DNA of 44,891 nucleotides from Rubricoccaceae bacterium (GCA_024639085.1 JAHEJB010000006.1:1-44891); one strand, 5' to 3'; numbered from the stretch's first letter, positions 17,661 through 26,855 are shown. The notes: generated by a model not told the origin, from the letters alone. Numbers and translations: made by a program.

Positions 17661-18502
17661 CGCACCGGGAAGTCGTGGTAGGTCCGCTCGAACGGCTCGT
17701 TGCGGAGGGTGTAATGCCACCACTCCTTGCTGTAATTGCGGAAGCGGTGGCGGCTCATGGCATCACGGAGGAGAAGCCGGTTGCCCCTGGCTTCCTGGCT
17801 GACATTCCTGCTTAGCGTCGCCGATAGCGGACTTAAGCAGTCGTACGCCGTACCCATGTCGAGATCACCTTCAGCGTAACGCTGTCCGAGCGATCTATCA
17901 CAGCGCGGAAGTAATCCATCTACGGGATCAGGGTATGGGCCCGGTTCGACATACGGGAGCCGAACCAGCGTAAGATCAACGGTTGAGCCCCGACTGTGCC
18001 CGCTTCGCCGGGCGATGTAGCCTCGTGAAAACAACAAACGTTTCGGCTCTTCTGGATAGAACGCCTGCTTCATGGTTTCACTATCGCCATTGGCCCACCG
18101 CACGAAGTGGTTCACTGCGGTCTGGGGGCGATAGCAATCGTACACCTTAAGAGAATACCCCTGGCCTTCCATTTCTGTTTGCACATTGGCCAGAGCGCGG
18201 GCGGCGCGTGTCGTCAGAATGCACTCTGGCTCTTCGTAGCCTTCAATGGGCTCGCCGATAAAGTTGAAGGCCGTCGTGTAGCGCATCTCCTGAAGGATGC
18301 TCGGCGCTTCATCGCGGAGGTAGGAGAACAGCTCCGGCAGCGTGTCCCCCGGCGCCAACGCAGGTTCTGCGACAGGCAGATCAACTCGTGTAGGCTCAAG
18401 CTCAGCTTGCACCGTAGGCGCCGCCTCGCTCGGTCCACATCCCGATCCTGCCGAGATCACAAGCGGAACGAAGAGAAACACGAGTACAAGAATCCGTGAC
18501 AT
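17657..18502 (-). CDS. VanX/DdpX-like D-Ala-D-Ala dipeptidase lipoprotein
   Basis: A 281-residue zinc D,D-dipeptidase of the VanX family (M15D). The zinc and catalytic residues are in place: His169 and Asp176 in SGHSRGSTVDL, Glu260 and His263 in EWWH, and the conserved Arg125 in YDCYRPQ. The start at 18502 is chosen because it begins a lipoprotein-type signal (MSRILVLVFLFVPLVISAGSGC) with the likely lipidated Cys at 22. VanX itself is about 202 residues and cytoplasmic, so export plus a 40-residue linker is a different setting: it would act on D-Ala-D-Ala released outside the cytoplasm. It is translationally coupled to GH20. There are no other van genes nearby, so vancomycin resistance is not implied. 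Confidence 0.87.
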   Translation of the reverse strand: MSRILVLVFLFVPLVISAGSGCGPSEAAPTVQAELEPTRVDLPVAEPALAPGDTLPELFSYLRDEAPSILQEMRYTTAFNFIGEPIEGYEEPECILTTRAARALANVQTEMEGQGYSLKVYDCYRPQTAVNHFVRWANGDSETMKQAFYPEEPKRLLFSRGYIARRSGHSRGSTVDLTLVRLPYVEPGPYPDPVDGLLPRCDRSLGQRYAEGDLDMGTAYDCLSPLSATLSRNVSQEARGNRLLLRDAMSRHRFRNYSKEWWHYTLRNEPFERTYHDFPVR

Positions 18503-18616
18503 GTCCGCCCTGGGGGTATAGAGTTGATTGCATAAGATCGCTATTCCCGCCGTAGACAGTATGACCAAGGCGGTTGGCAGCGAAGAGGTAACTTCCCGGC
18601 CCTCAATCCACCCCCC

Positions 18617-21172
18617 ATGACCCCAGAAGCACTTCTTATCGCTATTGCTGCTGTAGTAGTGCTGGGCGTGGGTGCGCAGTGGCTCGCCTGGCGATTCAGG
18701 CTACCCAGCATCCTCCTGCTTCTCGTTTGCGGTTTTGTCGCGGGCCCTGTGACCGGTTTCATTGATCCGCAGTTGTTGCAGGGAAACTGGCTCTTTCCCT
18801 TCGTCTCATTGGCCGTTGGCGTCATCTTGTTTGAGGGCGGGCTAAGTCTCCGACTGGCTGAACTCCGCGATGTTGGCCACGTCGTCCGCAATCTCATAAC
18901 CATTGGGGTTGGATTTACGGCTATTGCCGCGGCTCTCGGAGCTCATTATCTGGTTGGGTTTGGGTGGCCTGTTTCTGTCGTAATGGGGGCCATTCTCACG
19001 GTAACTGGCCCAACCGTAGTCATTCCACTACTCCGTCACGTCCGCCCGAGCGGAAGAGTCGGGACCGTCGCAAAGTGGGAAGGGATCACGATTGATCCTA
19101 TCGGGGCCATCGTTGCCGTGCTAGTTCTGGAAGCCGTTGTTCTGATCTACGCTCCATCCGCATCGGGGCATCATGCAGAGGGCTTTTCTGGGTTTGCAGG
19201 CCCGCTACTTGAAGGACTCCTGCTTGAGATTGTTGTCGGAATCGGCCTCAGTGTTGTTGGAGCATTGTTCTTGATCACGCTCATCCGGCAAAGGCTCTTG
19301 CCAGATTGGCTGCAGAACCCGATGGCCTTGATGACGGTTGTTGCCGTATTTGCGATCTCAAATGTTTTGCAGGAAGAGTCTGGCCTGCTTTCGACAACGC
19401 TGCTGGGCATCATCATGGCCAACCAGCGGTATGTGTCCATTCACAAAATAGTTGAGTTCAAGGAGGATCTCCGCGTCCTCCTGATCTCGTTCCTCTTCAT
19501 CATTCTTAGCGCGCGTTTGGAGCTATCGGCGCTGGCATATGTGAGTGCGGGATCATTGCTATTTCTGGGGTTACTGATGCTCGTTATCAGACCCGTGGCC
19601 GTCTACTTGTCGGCGATTGGAACCAAGATGACATGGAAAGAGCAGGCCTTCCTGGCATGGCTTGCCCCAAGAGGAATCGTCGCCGCAGCGGTAGCCTCGC
19701 TCTTCAGTTTTCGACTTGAACGGTATTTCCCTGAGGATGCAGCTGGGATGGTTCCGGTCATATTCCTTGTCATCGTCGGCACGGTTGCGGTGTATGGCCT
19801 GACCATTTCGCCTTTTGCACGCTGGCTTGGCCTAGCCCAGCCGAACCCACAGGGTGTCCTTTTCGTCGGGGCTCATGCGTGGGCCAGGCAGCTGGCCAAA
19901 GCAATCAGCGCGCTTGGGTTCAGCGTGTCGATGATCGATTCAAACTCCACCAACGTGGATCGCGCGAACCAGGAAGGCCTTGTGGCCAGACGGACAAACG
20001 TGTTGTCGGAAGCTGTCGATGAACATCTCAATCTGAGTGCAGTTGGCAAGCTCGTCGCACTTACACCGAACGATGAAGTCAATTCACTGGCTGCACTACG
20101 ATTTTCGGATATGTTCGAAAGCACGGACGTGTATCAGATAAACGCCCGCCGGGAGCACCTGCAGGACGATGGCGAGACGCAACCGCAGCGGCTACGAGGG
20201 CGAACACTTTTCGGAAAAGACGTCACGTTCACATCGTTGGCGGAGCGATTCGCTGAGGGTGCGGAGATCAAGACGGTCGAGCTAACGGAATCGTTTACCT
20301 ATGACGACGTGCAGAAACGCTACGAGTCTATCGTACCCCTCGCGTTGGTTACGGCTGCCAATCAGCTTCAATTGTTTGCGGAGGATCAGGTTATAGCCCC
20401 TCAGATAGGCGATCGTTTGCTTGCGATCGTACCCTCTTCTGCACATCGCCAGGGACAGGCTGGCCAAGCCCCGTTCGAGCAACTGGTTGCTCAGTCGGCC
20501 GTCATCGACATTGAAGGAAGCATTTCGTACGAAAGCCTTGTGGCACAAGCCTCAGCTATGCTCGCTCGCAAACTCGCGACCAGCGCGGACAGCCTTGCCC
20601 AAGCGCTACAGGAAGGTTCACGGTATGGCGCCGCACCGATTGCAAACGGTGTCGCTCTACCTCACGTTCGGCTCCGTGAGGTAGAGAAAGCTGCCTTGCT
20701 GCTTGCCCGAAGCAGGACCGGCATTCGAACCGTGGTCGAGGACTCAGAGCGCAGCGACCCAGTGCATGCCTTCTTCTTCCTCATAAGCCCTGAGGATAAT
20801 CCCGAACTACACCTCCGGATTCTTGCCAACATTGCGGGCTGTGTCGATCAGGATGTTTTTCTGGAAGAATGGCTTGCGGCCGATGACGAGCAACAACTAA
20901 AAGAGACGCTACTTCACCACGACCGCTTTCTCGCGCTCCATCTGGACAGAAGGACGACCTCATCGGCTTTTATCGGACGAGCGGTCAGCCAAATCAAGCT
21001 TCCGTCGGGTAACTCAATAGCGTTGATTCAAAGAGGCGATGACATTGACGTACCTATCTCCGATACGATTTTGGAAGAGGGGGACAGAATCACGATAATT
21101 GGCGATCCTGCGGGAATACATAGACTTTATGCCCAGTACCGTGATAGCCTTACAGCGACGCGAGATGCCTGA
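18617..21172 (+). CDS. CPA1 Na+/H+ antiporter fused to RCK, EIIA-Ntr and RCK_C domains
   Basis: An 851-residue fusion. Residues 1-395 form an NhaP-type monovalent cation/proton antiporter with about 12 helices (TGPTVVIPLLRHVRPSGRV, ITIDPIGAIVAVLVLE with the ion-site Asp, LAPRGIVAA). Residues 413-510 are a Rossmann RCK_N domain whose glycine loop is altered to VGAHAWA. Residues 543-605 look like a first RCK_C domain. Residues 620-773 are a PTS EIIA domain of the nitrogen-PTS/fructose type with His683 in GVALPHVRL and the hallmark LISPEDNPELHLRILANIA. Residues 782-845 are a second RCK_C (GDRITIIGDP). The likely job is Na+ or K+ efflux gated by nucleotides and by EIIA phosphorylation; the gating is inferred from domains. 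It leads a run of three transporter genes. Confidence 0.9.
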   Translation: MTPEALLIAIAAVVVLGVGAQWLAWRFRLPSILLLLVCGFVAGPVTGFIDPQLLQGNWLFPFVSLAVGVILFEGGLSLRLAELRDVGHVVRNLITIGVGFTAIAAALGAHYLVGFGWPVSVVMGAILTVTGPTVVIPLLRHVRPSGRVGTVAKWEGITIDPIGAIVAVLVLEAVVLIYAPSASGHHAEGFSGFAGPLLEGLLLEIVVGIGLSVVGALFLITLIRQRLLPDWLQNPMALMTVVAVFAISNVLQEESGLLSTTLLGIIMANQRYVSIHKIVEFKEDLRVLLISFLFIILSARLELSALAYVSAGSLLFLGLLMLVIRPVAVYLSAIGTKMTWKEQAFLAWLAPRGIVAAAVASLFSFRLERYFPEDAAGMVPVIFLVIVGTVAVYGLTISPFARWLGLAQPNPQGVLFVGAHAWARQLAKAISALGFSVSMIDSNSTNVDRANQEGLVARRTNVLSEAVDEHLNLSAVGKLVALTPNDEVNSLAALRFSDMFESTDVYQINARREHLQDDGETQPQRLRGRTLFGKDVTFTSLAERFAEGAEIKTVELTESFTYDDVQKRYESIVPLALVTAANQLQLFAEDQVIAPQIGDRLLAIVPSSAHRQGQAGQAPFEQLVAQSAVIDIEGSISYESLVAQASAMLARKLATSADSLAQALQEGSRYGAAPIANGVALPHVRLREVEKAALLLARSRTGIRTVVEDSERSDPVHAFFFLISPEDNPELHLRILANIAGCVDQDVFLEEWLAADDEQQLKETLLHHDRFLALHLDRRTTSSAFIGRAVSQIKLPSGNSIALIQRGDDIDVPISDTILEEGDRITIIGDPAGIHRLYAQYRDSLTATRDA

Positions 21173-21433
21173 GAGAGAGTGGGTATTTCGCAAATGCTGA
21201 CATATCCTTCTCTCAGAACCAGCAGCCGCTCTGGGAAATCTGTCGCAGATGGACGTTCTGAATGGCTCGACACATTCTGTGCAAGTCTCACCCTTTCGAT
21301 CCCAACATTCCTGGGCGAAAGCGTTGCGTGGGTTCTGGAGTTCGTTGCAATGCTGTTGATCTCCTATTGCCGTAACATTCGTACCCTTGCGTCACACGCT
21401 TGAGGTCGTACTAATCTTTGGTCTGCAATAGAA

Positions 21434-23587
21434 ATGCCGAGTCCCGCTAAGCGGCTTTCGAAGAACCTGACGCTATTCGATGTCTATGCGATTAGCACCG
21501 GTGCGATGTTTAGTTCCGGCTTTTTCCTGCTGCCGGGATTAGCCACCGCCCAAGCAGGGCCATCGGCGGTGTTGGCTTATCTTTTGGCGGGCATATTGAT
21601 TTTGCCGGCCATGTTCAGCAAGGCAGAACTGAGCACCGCGATGCCTCGGGCTGGAGGCACCTACTATTTCCTTGACCGAAGCCTGGGTCCTTTGGCGGGT
21701 ACAATCGGCGGATTAGGTACGTGGCTGGCGCTGGTGCTTAAGAGTGCCTTTGCCCTGCTGGGAATGGGGGCATATCTCGTGTTCTTTTTGGACTTTCCGA
21801 TCAAGCCTTTGGCTGTGGCCCTGACCGTTGCCTTTACGGTTTTGAACATTGTAGGTGCGAAAGAGACGAGCGGACTTCAGCGCTTCTTCGTGATCACCCT
21901 TCTCAGCGTACTGGCTTTCTTCATCGTTCAGGGGCTAGCGGCGGTAATTGACCTGGGCGTGGAACAGGTGAGTCGTGAACAGTTCACTCCGTTCATGCCA
22001 TTTGGCACAGACGGATTGATCGCGACGATCGGACTCGTTTTTGTTTCGTATGCTGGGCTGACGAAGGTGGCTAGTGTTGCCGAGGAGGTACGCAACCCGG
22101 ATAGAAATATCCCCCTGGGAATGATGCTGTCGCTGGCGACGGCGACGTTTGTCTATGTAGTCGGCGTCTACATCATGATTGCAGTCCTGGACGCAGATGC
22201 ATTGCGCGGTGATCTGACACCTGTTGCCACAGCCGCCGAGTCGTTCTTTGATTGGCTTCCTGGCTCATATGGACTGCTGCTTATTGTCATCGCTGCAGTG
22301 GCGGCCTTTGCCTCAACTGGCAATGCGGGTATCCTCTCGGCCTCCCGATATCCGCTTGCCATGGCTCGCGACCATCTGCTCACCCCGCGCCTGGCATCGG
22401 TCAGCCAGTTGGGAACCCCGATCCCGGCCATCGTCCTTACGGCCGCGCTAATGATCGCTTGCATCCTCGTGCTCGATGTCGAGAGCGTGGCCAAGTTGGC
22501 GAGTGCGTTTCAACTACTGATCTTTGCCTTCGTCAACCTCGCTCTCATCGTGATGCGAGAGAGCAGAATTCCCAGCTACGTCCCTGGTTATCGTAGCCCG
22601 CTTTACCCCTGGATGCAGATCGTTGGCATAATTGCGCCCTTCGTACTGATCCTCGAAATGGGCTTGCTACCAATCTCGTTCACTTTGGGCCTGGTTCTGC
22701 TCGGTATTGGATGGTATTTCTTTTATGTCCAGGGTAATGTGCAGATCAAGCGCGAGGGAGCTATCTATCACCTGTTTGCGCGGCTGGGTCAATTTCGATA
22801 TGAAGGTCTAGACGGCGAGCTTCGTACAATTCTGAAGGAGAAGGGCCTGAGCGATGAAGCTCCTTTCGAGCATTTGGTAATGCATGCGCACGTCATCGAC
22901 TTGGACGAAGAGAACACGTTCGAGGGCATTATGCACCAAGCTTCGGTAATTCTCGCCGCAAGGACGGATGTACCCGCCGAACAGTTGGCCGATACGTTCC
23001 TTGAAGGCTCTCATTATGGTGCCACGCCTGTTGCTCGCGGTGCCGCCTTACCACACCAGCGACTTTCAGGCCTCGACCAACCACACTTGGTCATGGTTCG
23101 ATATCGGAATGGCCTGCACATCCAGCTCGCTGAAGCAGAGGCAACCCGGCACGATGCGGACGATTTGGTCTATGCAATCTTCTTCCTGATTAGCCCAGAA
23201 GACAATCCCGGCCGGCACCTGCGCGTTCTCGCCAATATTGCCAGCCGAATTGATGAAGAGCAATTCCTTGACCACTGGCTCCGAGCAGGAGATGAGCAAG
23301 AGCTAAAGGAAGCGCTTCTGCGCCACGACCGCTATTTCTCAATCGTCCTGGATCGGGAGAACATTTCTGCGAAGATGGTTGATCAGTCGATAAAGAATTT
23401 GAACCTTCCGACGGGTTGCCTAATCGCACTCGTCCACCGGGATGGGCAGATTATCACTCCCAGCGGAAACACTGTTCTTCGAAGCGGAGACCGAATTACG
23501 ATTATTGGAGATCCCAAGGTCATCGACAGGTTCCACAGCACATACCGCGATAGTAGTTCTAGTCAGGGCGTAGGCACGGATGATTAA
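21434..23587 (+). CDS. APC-superfamily permease fused to EIIA-Ntr and RCK_C domains
   Basis: A 717-residue fusion. Residues 1-440 form a 12-helix amino acid-polyamine-organocation permease (GAMFSSGFFLLPGLA, the broken-helix-1 motif; MPRAGGTYYFLDR; ASVAEEVRNPDRNIPLGM). Residues 478-637 are an EIIA domain with the phosphorylatable His541 in GAALPHQRL and the LISPEDNPGRHLRVLANIA hallmark. Residues 643-706 are an RCK_C domain ending GDRITIIGDP. The EIIA plus RCK_C part is closely similar to the end of the antiporter upstream, so it is a shared cassette. The substrate could be an amino acid, an organic osmolyte or K+; the sequence does not decide. The following gene overlaps its end by 8 bases. 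Confidence 0.9.
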   Translation: MPSPAKRLSKNLTLFDVYAISTGAMFSSGFFLLPGLATAQAGPSAVLAYLLAGILILPAMFSKAELSTAMPRAGGTYYFLDRSLGPLAGTIGGLGTWLALVLKSAFALLGMGAYLVFFLDFPIKPLAVALTVAFTVLNIVGAKETSGLQRFFVITLLSVLAFFIVQGLAAVIDLGVEQVSREQFTPFMPFGTDGLIATIGLVFVSYAGLTKVASVAEEVRNPDRNIPLGMMLSLATATFVYVVGVYIMIAVLDADALRGDLTPVATAAESFFDWLPGSYGLLLIVIAAVAAFASTGNAGILSASRYPLAMARDHLLTPRLASVSQLGTPIPAIVLTAALMIACILVLDVESVAKLASAFQLLIFAFVNLALIVMRESRIPSYVPGYRSPLYPWMQIVGIIAPFVLILEMGLLPISFTLGLVLLGIGWYFFYVQGNVQIKREGAIYHLFARLGQFRYEGLDGELRTILKEKGLSDEAPFEHLVMHAHVIDLDEENTFEGIMHQASVILAARTDVPAEQLADTFLEGSHYGATPVARGAALPHQRLSGLDQPHLVMVRYRNGLHIQLAEAEATRHDADDLVYAIFFLISPEDNPGRHLRVLANIASRIDEEQFLDHWLRAGDEQELKEALLRHDRYFSIVLDRENISAKMVDQSIKNLNLPTGCLIALVHRDGQIITPSGNTVLRSGDRITIIGDPKVIDRFHSTYRDSSSSQGVGTDD

Positions 23588-25805
23588 ACTGCCCTTTAAT
23601 CGGTCGGGGGGGCCCCCGGCGAAAACGGTTGGCAGTGGCAATGAGGAAGGCCTGAGCACGTTTGGTGGTGTCTTCACGCCGTCGATCCTGACGATCCTCG
23701 GGGTGATCATGTACCTACGCTTCGGCTGGGTCGTGGGCAATGTGGGATTGCTCGGTACGCTGCTGATCGTCACGATGTCGACGGCGATCACATTTCTTAC
23801 CGCTCTTTCCATTGCGGCTATAGCGACAGATCAGCGGGTCAGGGTTGGAGGCGCCTATTACATGGTGAGCCGCTCGCTTGGAATTGAAATTGGCGGTGCT
23901 ATTGGTATTCCCCTTTTTTTGGCCCAGGCGCTGTCCGTCGCCCTATATACCGTCGGTTTCGCAGAAAGCATCGTCGGGGTTTTCCCGACACTTGACCTAA
24001 AACTGATTGGGCTCATCACGACGCTACTTGTGGCGGTTCTCGCGCTCACATCTGCCAATGTCGCCATCAAAGCTCAGTACTTCATCATGGCGGCGATTGC
24101 CCTCTCGCTGATCTCGCTGATTCTCGGCAAGCCTGTTGAAACGCCCGACGTATCATTTTTGGGCACAACGATCGACCAACCCGAGCCCTTCTGGAAAGTT
24201 TTCGCTGTGTTCTTCCCTGCCGTGACTGGCATTATGGCCGGCGTGAACCTTTCGGGCGATCTGCGCAACCCGGAAAAATCCATTCCATCAGGAACGTTCG
24301 CGGCCGTGGGAACAGGGTACGTCATCTATATGGCACTTCCGGTAGTTCTTGCACTACGAGTAAGTGCCCAAACATTGGTTGATGACCCGTTGATCATGCG
24401 ACAGATCGCATGGTGGGGCGACGCTATTTTACTTGGTGTTTGGGGAGCCACACTTTCCAGCGCGATTGGAAGCATGCTCGGTGCACCTCGCGTGTTGCAG
24501 GCGCTGGCGCTTGATGGCGTCCTACCCAGGGCGTTGCGCAGACTGGGGCGTGGCGTTGGGGTTAAGAACACACCGCGTGCAGGGACAGTGGTAACGCTCA
24601 TATTAGCTCTGGTAGCCGTCTGGCTGGGCGACCTCAATCTCATCGCGCCCGTCCTTTCCATGTTTTTCCTGACGACCTATGCGGTCCTGAACATCGCGGC
24701 GGGGATCGAAAGTTTTCTGGACAGTCCATCGTTCCGCCCCACGTTCTCGGTACACTGGGCGCTCTCGTTGCTGGGAGCCGTCGGATGTGTTGCGGTCATG
24801 CTGCTGATTAATGCGGCGGCGACGGCGGTTGCGGGTCTGTTCGTGGTAGGCATCTTCGTGTGGCTGCAACGGCGTAGCCTGCAAACAACATGGGGAGATG
24901 TCCGGGAAGGCATCTGGATGAGCATAACCCGGGCGGGGCTCCTCCGCCTGACGGGAACCCCCGATCCGAAAAATTGGCGACCCCATCTTTTGGTCCTTTC
25001 AGGTGCTCCAACCCGACGCTGGTACTTGATTGATCTGGCAACGTCCTGGACACACAACCAAGCGCTCATGACGGTCGCAACAGTTGCGACGGACCCAACA
25101 ATTCCGCCAGAAAGGTTGAAAGGGCTTGAAGAGAACATCAGCGAGTATCTAGCCAAACAGGGCGTACAAGCGCTCGTTCGTACCGTTGCGGCAAACACGG
25201 CCTTCGAGGGAGCACGATCCCTCATCTCTTCCTATGGACTTGGGGCCTTGGTACCAAATACGCTCGTGCTGGGCGACACCCTTTCGCCTGGCCACTTGAA
25301 ACCCTACTGCGACATGATCCAGCACTTCCACCGCCAGAAGCGGAATGTGGTGATCGTTAAGCCGAACGAGGAAGAGCAGTTTGGTGAAAGAAAGCGCATC
25401 GACGTGTGGTGGGGTGGCTTGAAGGGAAACGGTGGGCTAATGAAAATCCTGGCCTACCTGCTTCAGACCAGCGTCGACTGGGGCGACGCAGAAGTTCGGA
25501 TAAAGATTGTGGTGCCCAACGAAGCTGCGGCCGAAGGCGTGGCTTCCAACCTGACCCCCCTGGTCGACCGCCTCCGTACAGGTGCAACGTTGGATGTAAT
25601 TCTCTCCAAAGATCGACCATTCGATGAGATCCTTAGAACCTCATCGGCAGACGCGGATATTGTTTTCATGGGAATGGCTGATCCAGCAGGCGTCAAGGAT
25701 TACTCGGTTTACTACGAGCAGCTACGGTCACGCACCGATGGCATGCCGTCGGCCGTGTTTGTGTTAGCCGCCGAAGACATCGGTTTCGAGGAAGTGCTGG
25801 CCTGA
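23580..25805 (+). CDS. SLC12-type cation-chloride cotransporter (Na-K-Cl family)
   Basis: A 741-residue secondary transporter of the cation-chloride cotransporter family, the prokaryotic relatives of NKCC/KCC. The family opening FGGVFTPSILTILGVIMYLRFGWVVGN is unmistakable, followed by VGGAYYMVSRSLG and GIMAGVNLSGDLRNPEKSIP. About 12 helices span residues 25-435. The soluble C-terminal part (about 455-741) has the alpha/beta pattern of the SLC12 regulatory domain (WRPHLLVLSG, DIVFMGMADP). Unlike its two upstream partners it has no EIIA or RCK_C cassette. The ATG at 23580 overlaps the permease stop by 8 bases, which implies coupled translation. The transported ions are not fixed by sequence. 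Confidence 0.92.
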   Translation: MIKLPFNRSGGPPAKTVGSGNEEGLSTFGGVFTPSILTILGVIMYLRFGWVVGNVGLLGTLLIVTMSTAITFLTALSIAAIATDQRVRVGGAYYMVSRSLGIEIGGAIGIPLFLAQALSVALYTVGFAESIVGVFPTLDLKLIGLITTLLVAVLALTSANVAIKAQYFIMAAIALSLISLILGKPVETPDVSFLGTTIDQPEPFWKVFAVFFPAVTGIMAGVNLSGDLRNPEKSIPSGTFAAVGTGYVIYMALPVVLALRVSAQTLVDDPLIMRQIAWWGDAILLGVWGATLSSAIGSMLGAPRVLQALALDGVLPRALRRLGRGVGVKNTPRAGTVVTLILALVAVWLGDLNLIAPVLSMFFLTTYAVLNIAAGIESFLDSPSFRPTFSVHWALSLLGAVGCVAVMLLINAAATAVAGLFVVGIFVWLQRRSLQTTWGDVREGIWMSITRAGLLRLTGTPDPKNWRPHLLVLSGAPTRRWYLIDLATSWTHNQALMTVATVATDPTIPPERLKGLEENISEYLAKQGVQALVRTVAANTAFEGARSLISSYGLGALVPNTLVLGDTLSPGHLKPYCDMIQHFHRQKRNVVIVKPNEEEQFGERKRIDVWWGGLKGNGGLMKILAYLLQTSVDWGDAEVRIKIVVPNEAAAEGVASNLTPLVDRLRTGATLDVILSKDRPFDEILRTSSADADIVFMGMADPAGVKDYSVYYEQLRSRTDGMPSAVFVLAAEDIGFEEVLA

Positions 25806-25889
25806 GTCGCATTCAAGGGCGATATGGTCAGATTGTGCCAGCTTTGCGTAGGTCGATCGTATTCTTGTCGCGCACCTCTCAGCTATCGC

Positions 25890-26855
25890 ATGTCCGCTAT
25901 GTCGCTCGTTTCAGGAAGAACCAAATCTTGCGCGCTTCTCGCCTGCGCCCTCACCTTTGCAGGGTGCAATGGCGCGTTTTCCATAAACCTGCCCGGAGCC
26001 CTGCCTGGCCCAACACAGCCAGGGCCGTCGCCGGCCTCAGAGCCCACAGCGACTGCTCCTTTCGGTGGATGTCATCTCGATGCAAACTGCCCGGAGCACA
26101 ACGAGTGGCAGACGGAAATGGGTTCCATTGTAGATATTCGTGCCACCGATGATCCCGACCAGCACGGCTGTACGGGTGTGCTCCTCAACAACGCCTCTGG
26201 CGATGGAACGCCATACGTTCTTGTTGGGCGACATTGCCGAAATGGCCGGGAGGACAATACGGGCGAACAGTTGACGTGGTGGAAATTCTACTTCGGACGA
26301 AAATCCTCTCGATGTGGAGCAGATGTTACGAGTCGTGTCCCTCCATGCAGGTTGGAGAACGGTTGTATTCAGGGCGGGCAGGTCGTGGCGACCGGGACGA
26401 ATGGAGGCGGCGAGTATTCCCTGAGTCGAGACTACATGCTCGTCCGGCTCTCGCGGAGTATCCCTTCATCATTCAATGCGACGTTCGCTGGGTGGTCGAT
26501 TGAGGACAGCATTCCGCAGTCGATGACGGTTATCGGGCACCCAACTGGTATGCCAATGACCATCGCCTACGATCACGATTCTGCTGATTACAGTGATAAC
26601 TGCGACCGCAATGGCATGATGTGGAGACTGTTCGTAGACGACGGGCAGGTAATCCTAGGGCACTCCGGCTCGCCTGTATTTGATGAAGACCATCGTGTTC
26701 GTGGTTCGATTCTTACAGGAGCGTCGTGCACAAGAAACACGCGTTCATGCGCTTCCGCCCTGAAATACAACTGGACCTACGGCCCAACAGGCTCGCGGCT
26801 AATAGACCACCTTGCTGGAGGCGACAGAAGGCTTACTTCTGTGTCTGCGCGGTAG
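25890..26855 (+). CDS. Trypsin-like (S1 fold) serine protease, lipoprotein
   Basis: A 321-residue predicted outer-surface or periplasmic protease resembling bacterial lysyl endopeptidase-like enzymes. The triad is His115 (VGRHC), Asp181 (SRDYMLVRL) and Ser259 (GHSGSP). Cysteines beside the His and around residues 142-159 and 238 suggest several disulphides. The frame is open from 25824, but the ATG at 25890 begins a lipoprotein signal whose lipobox ends FAGC (Cys26), so that start is preferred; the ATG at 25899 is also possible. A Pro-rich spacer (34-58) separates anchor and protease domain. The catalytic His sits in GRHC and not the usual AAHC. Specificity is not clear. Confidence 0.8.
   Translation: MSAMSLVSGRTKSCALLACALTFAGCNGAFSINLPGALPGPTQPGPSPASEPTATAPFGGCHLDANCPEHNEWQTEMGSIVDIRATDDPDQHGCTGVLLNNASGDGTPYVLVGRHCRNGREDNTGEQLTWWKFYFGRKSSRCGADVTSRVPPCRLENGCIQGGQVVATGTNGGGEYSLSRDYMLVRLSRSIPSSFNATFAGWSIEDSIPQSMTVIGHPTGMPMTIAYDHDSADYSDNCDRNGMMWRLFVDDGQVILGHSGSPVFDEDHRVRGSILTGASCTRNTRSCASALKYNWTYGPTGSRLIDHLAGGDRRLTSVSAR

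Noticed and set aside
17657-18502. Vancomycin-resistance cluster
   Set aside because: A VanX-like dipeptidase is present, but there is no VanA/VanH-like ligase or dehydrogenase, and no VanRS next to it. Its signal peptide does not fit the cytoplasmic VanX role.
21179-21403. 74-codon frame from a GTG in the gap after the antiporter gene
   Set aside because: It has one hydrophobic stretch near its end but no recognisable family, an ordinary ribosome site and unremarkable composition; the following permease is in another frame. I treat it as chance.
21409-21420. Promoter before the APC permease (TACTAATCTTTG)
   Set aside because: The spacing is one base off TAnnTTTG and no upstream TTG fits, so I do not call it.
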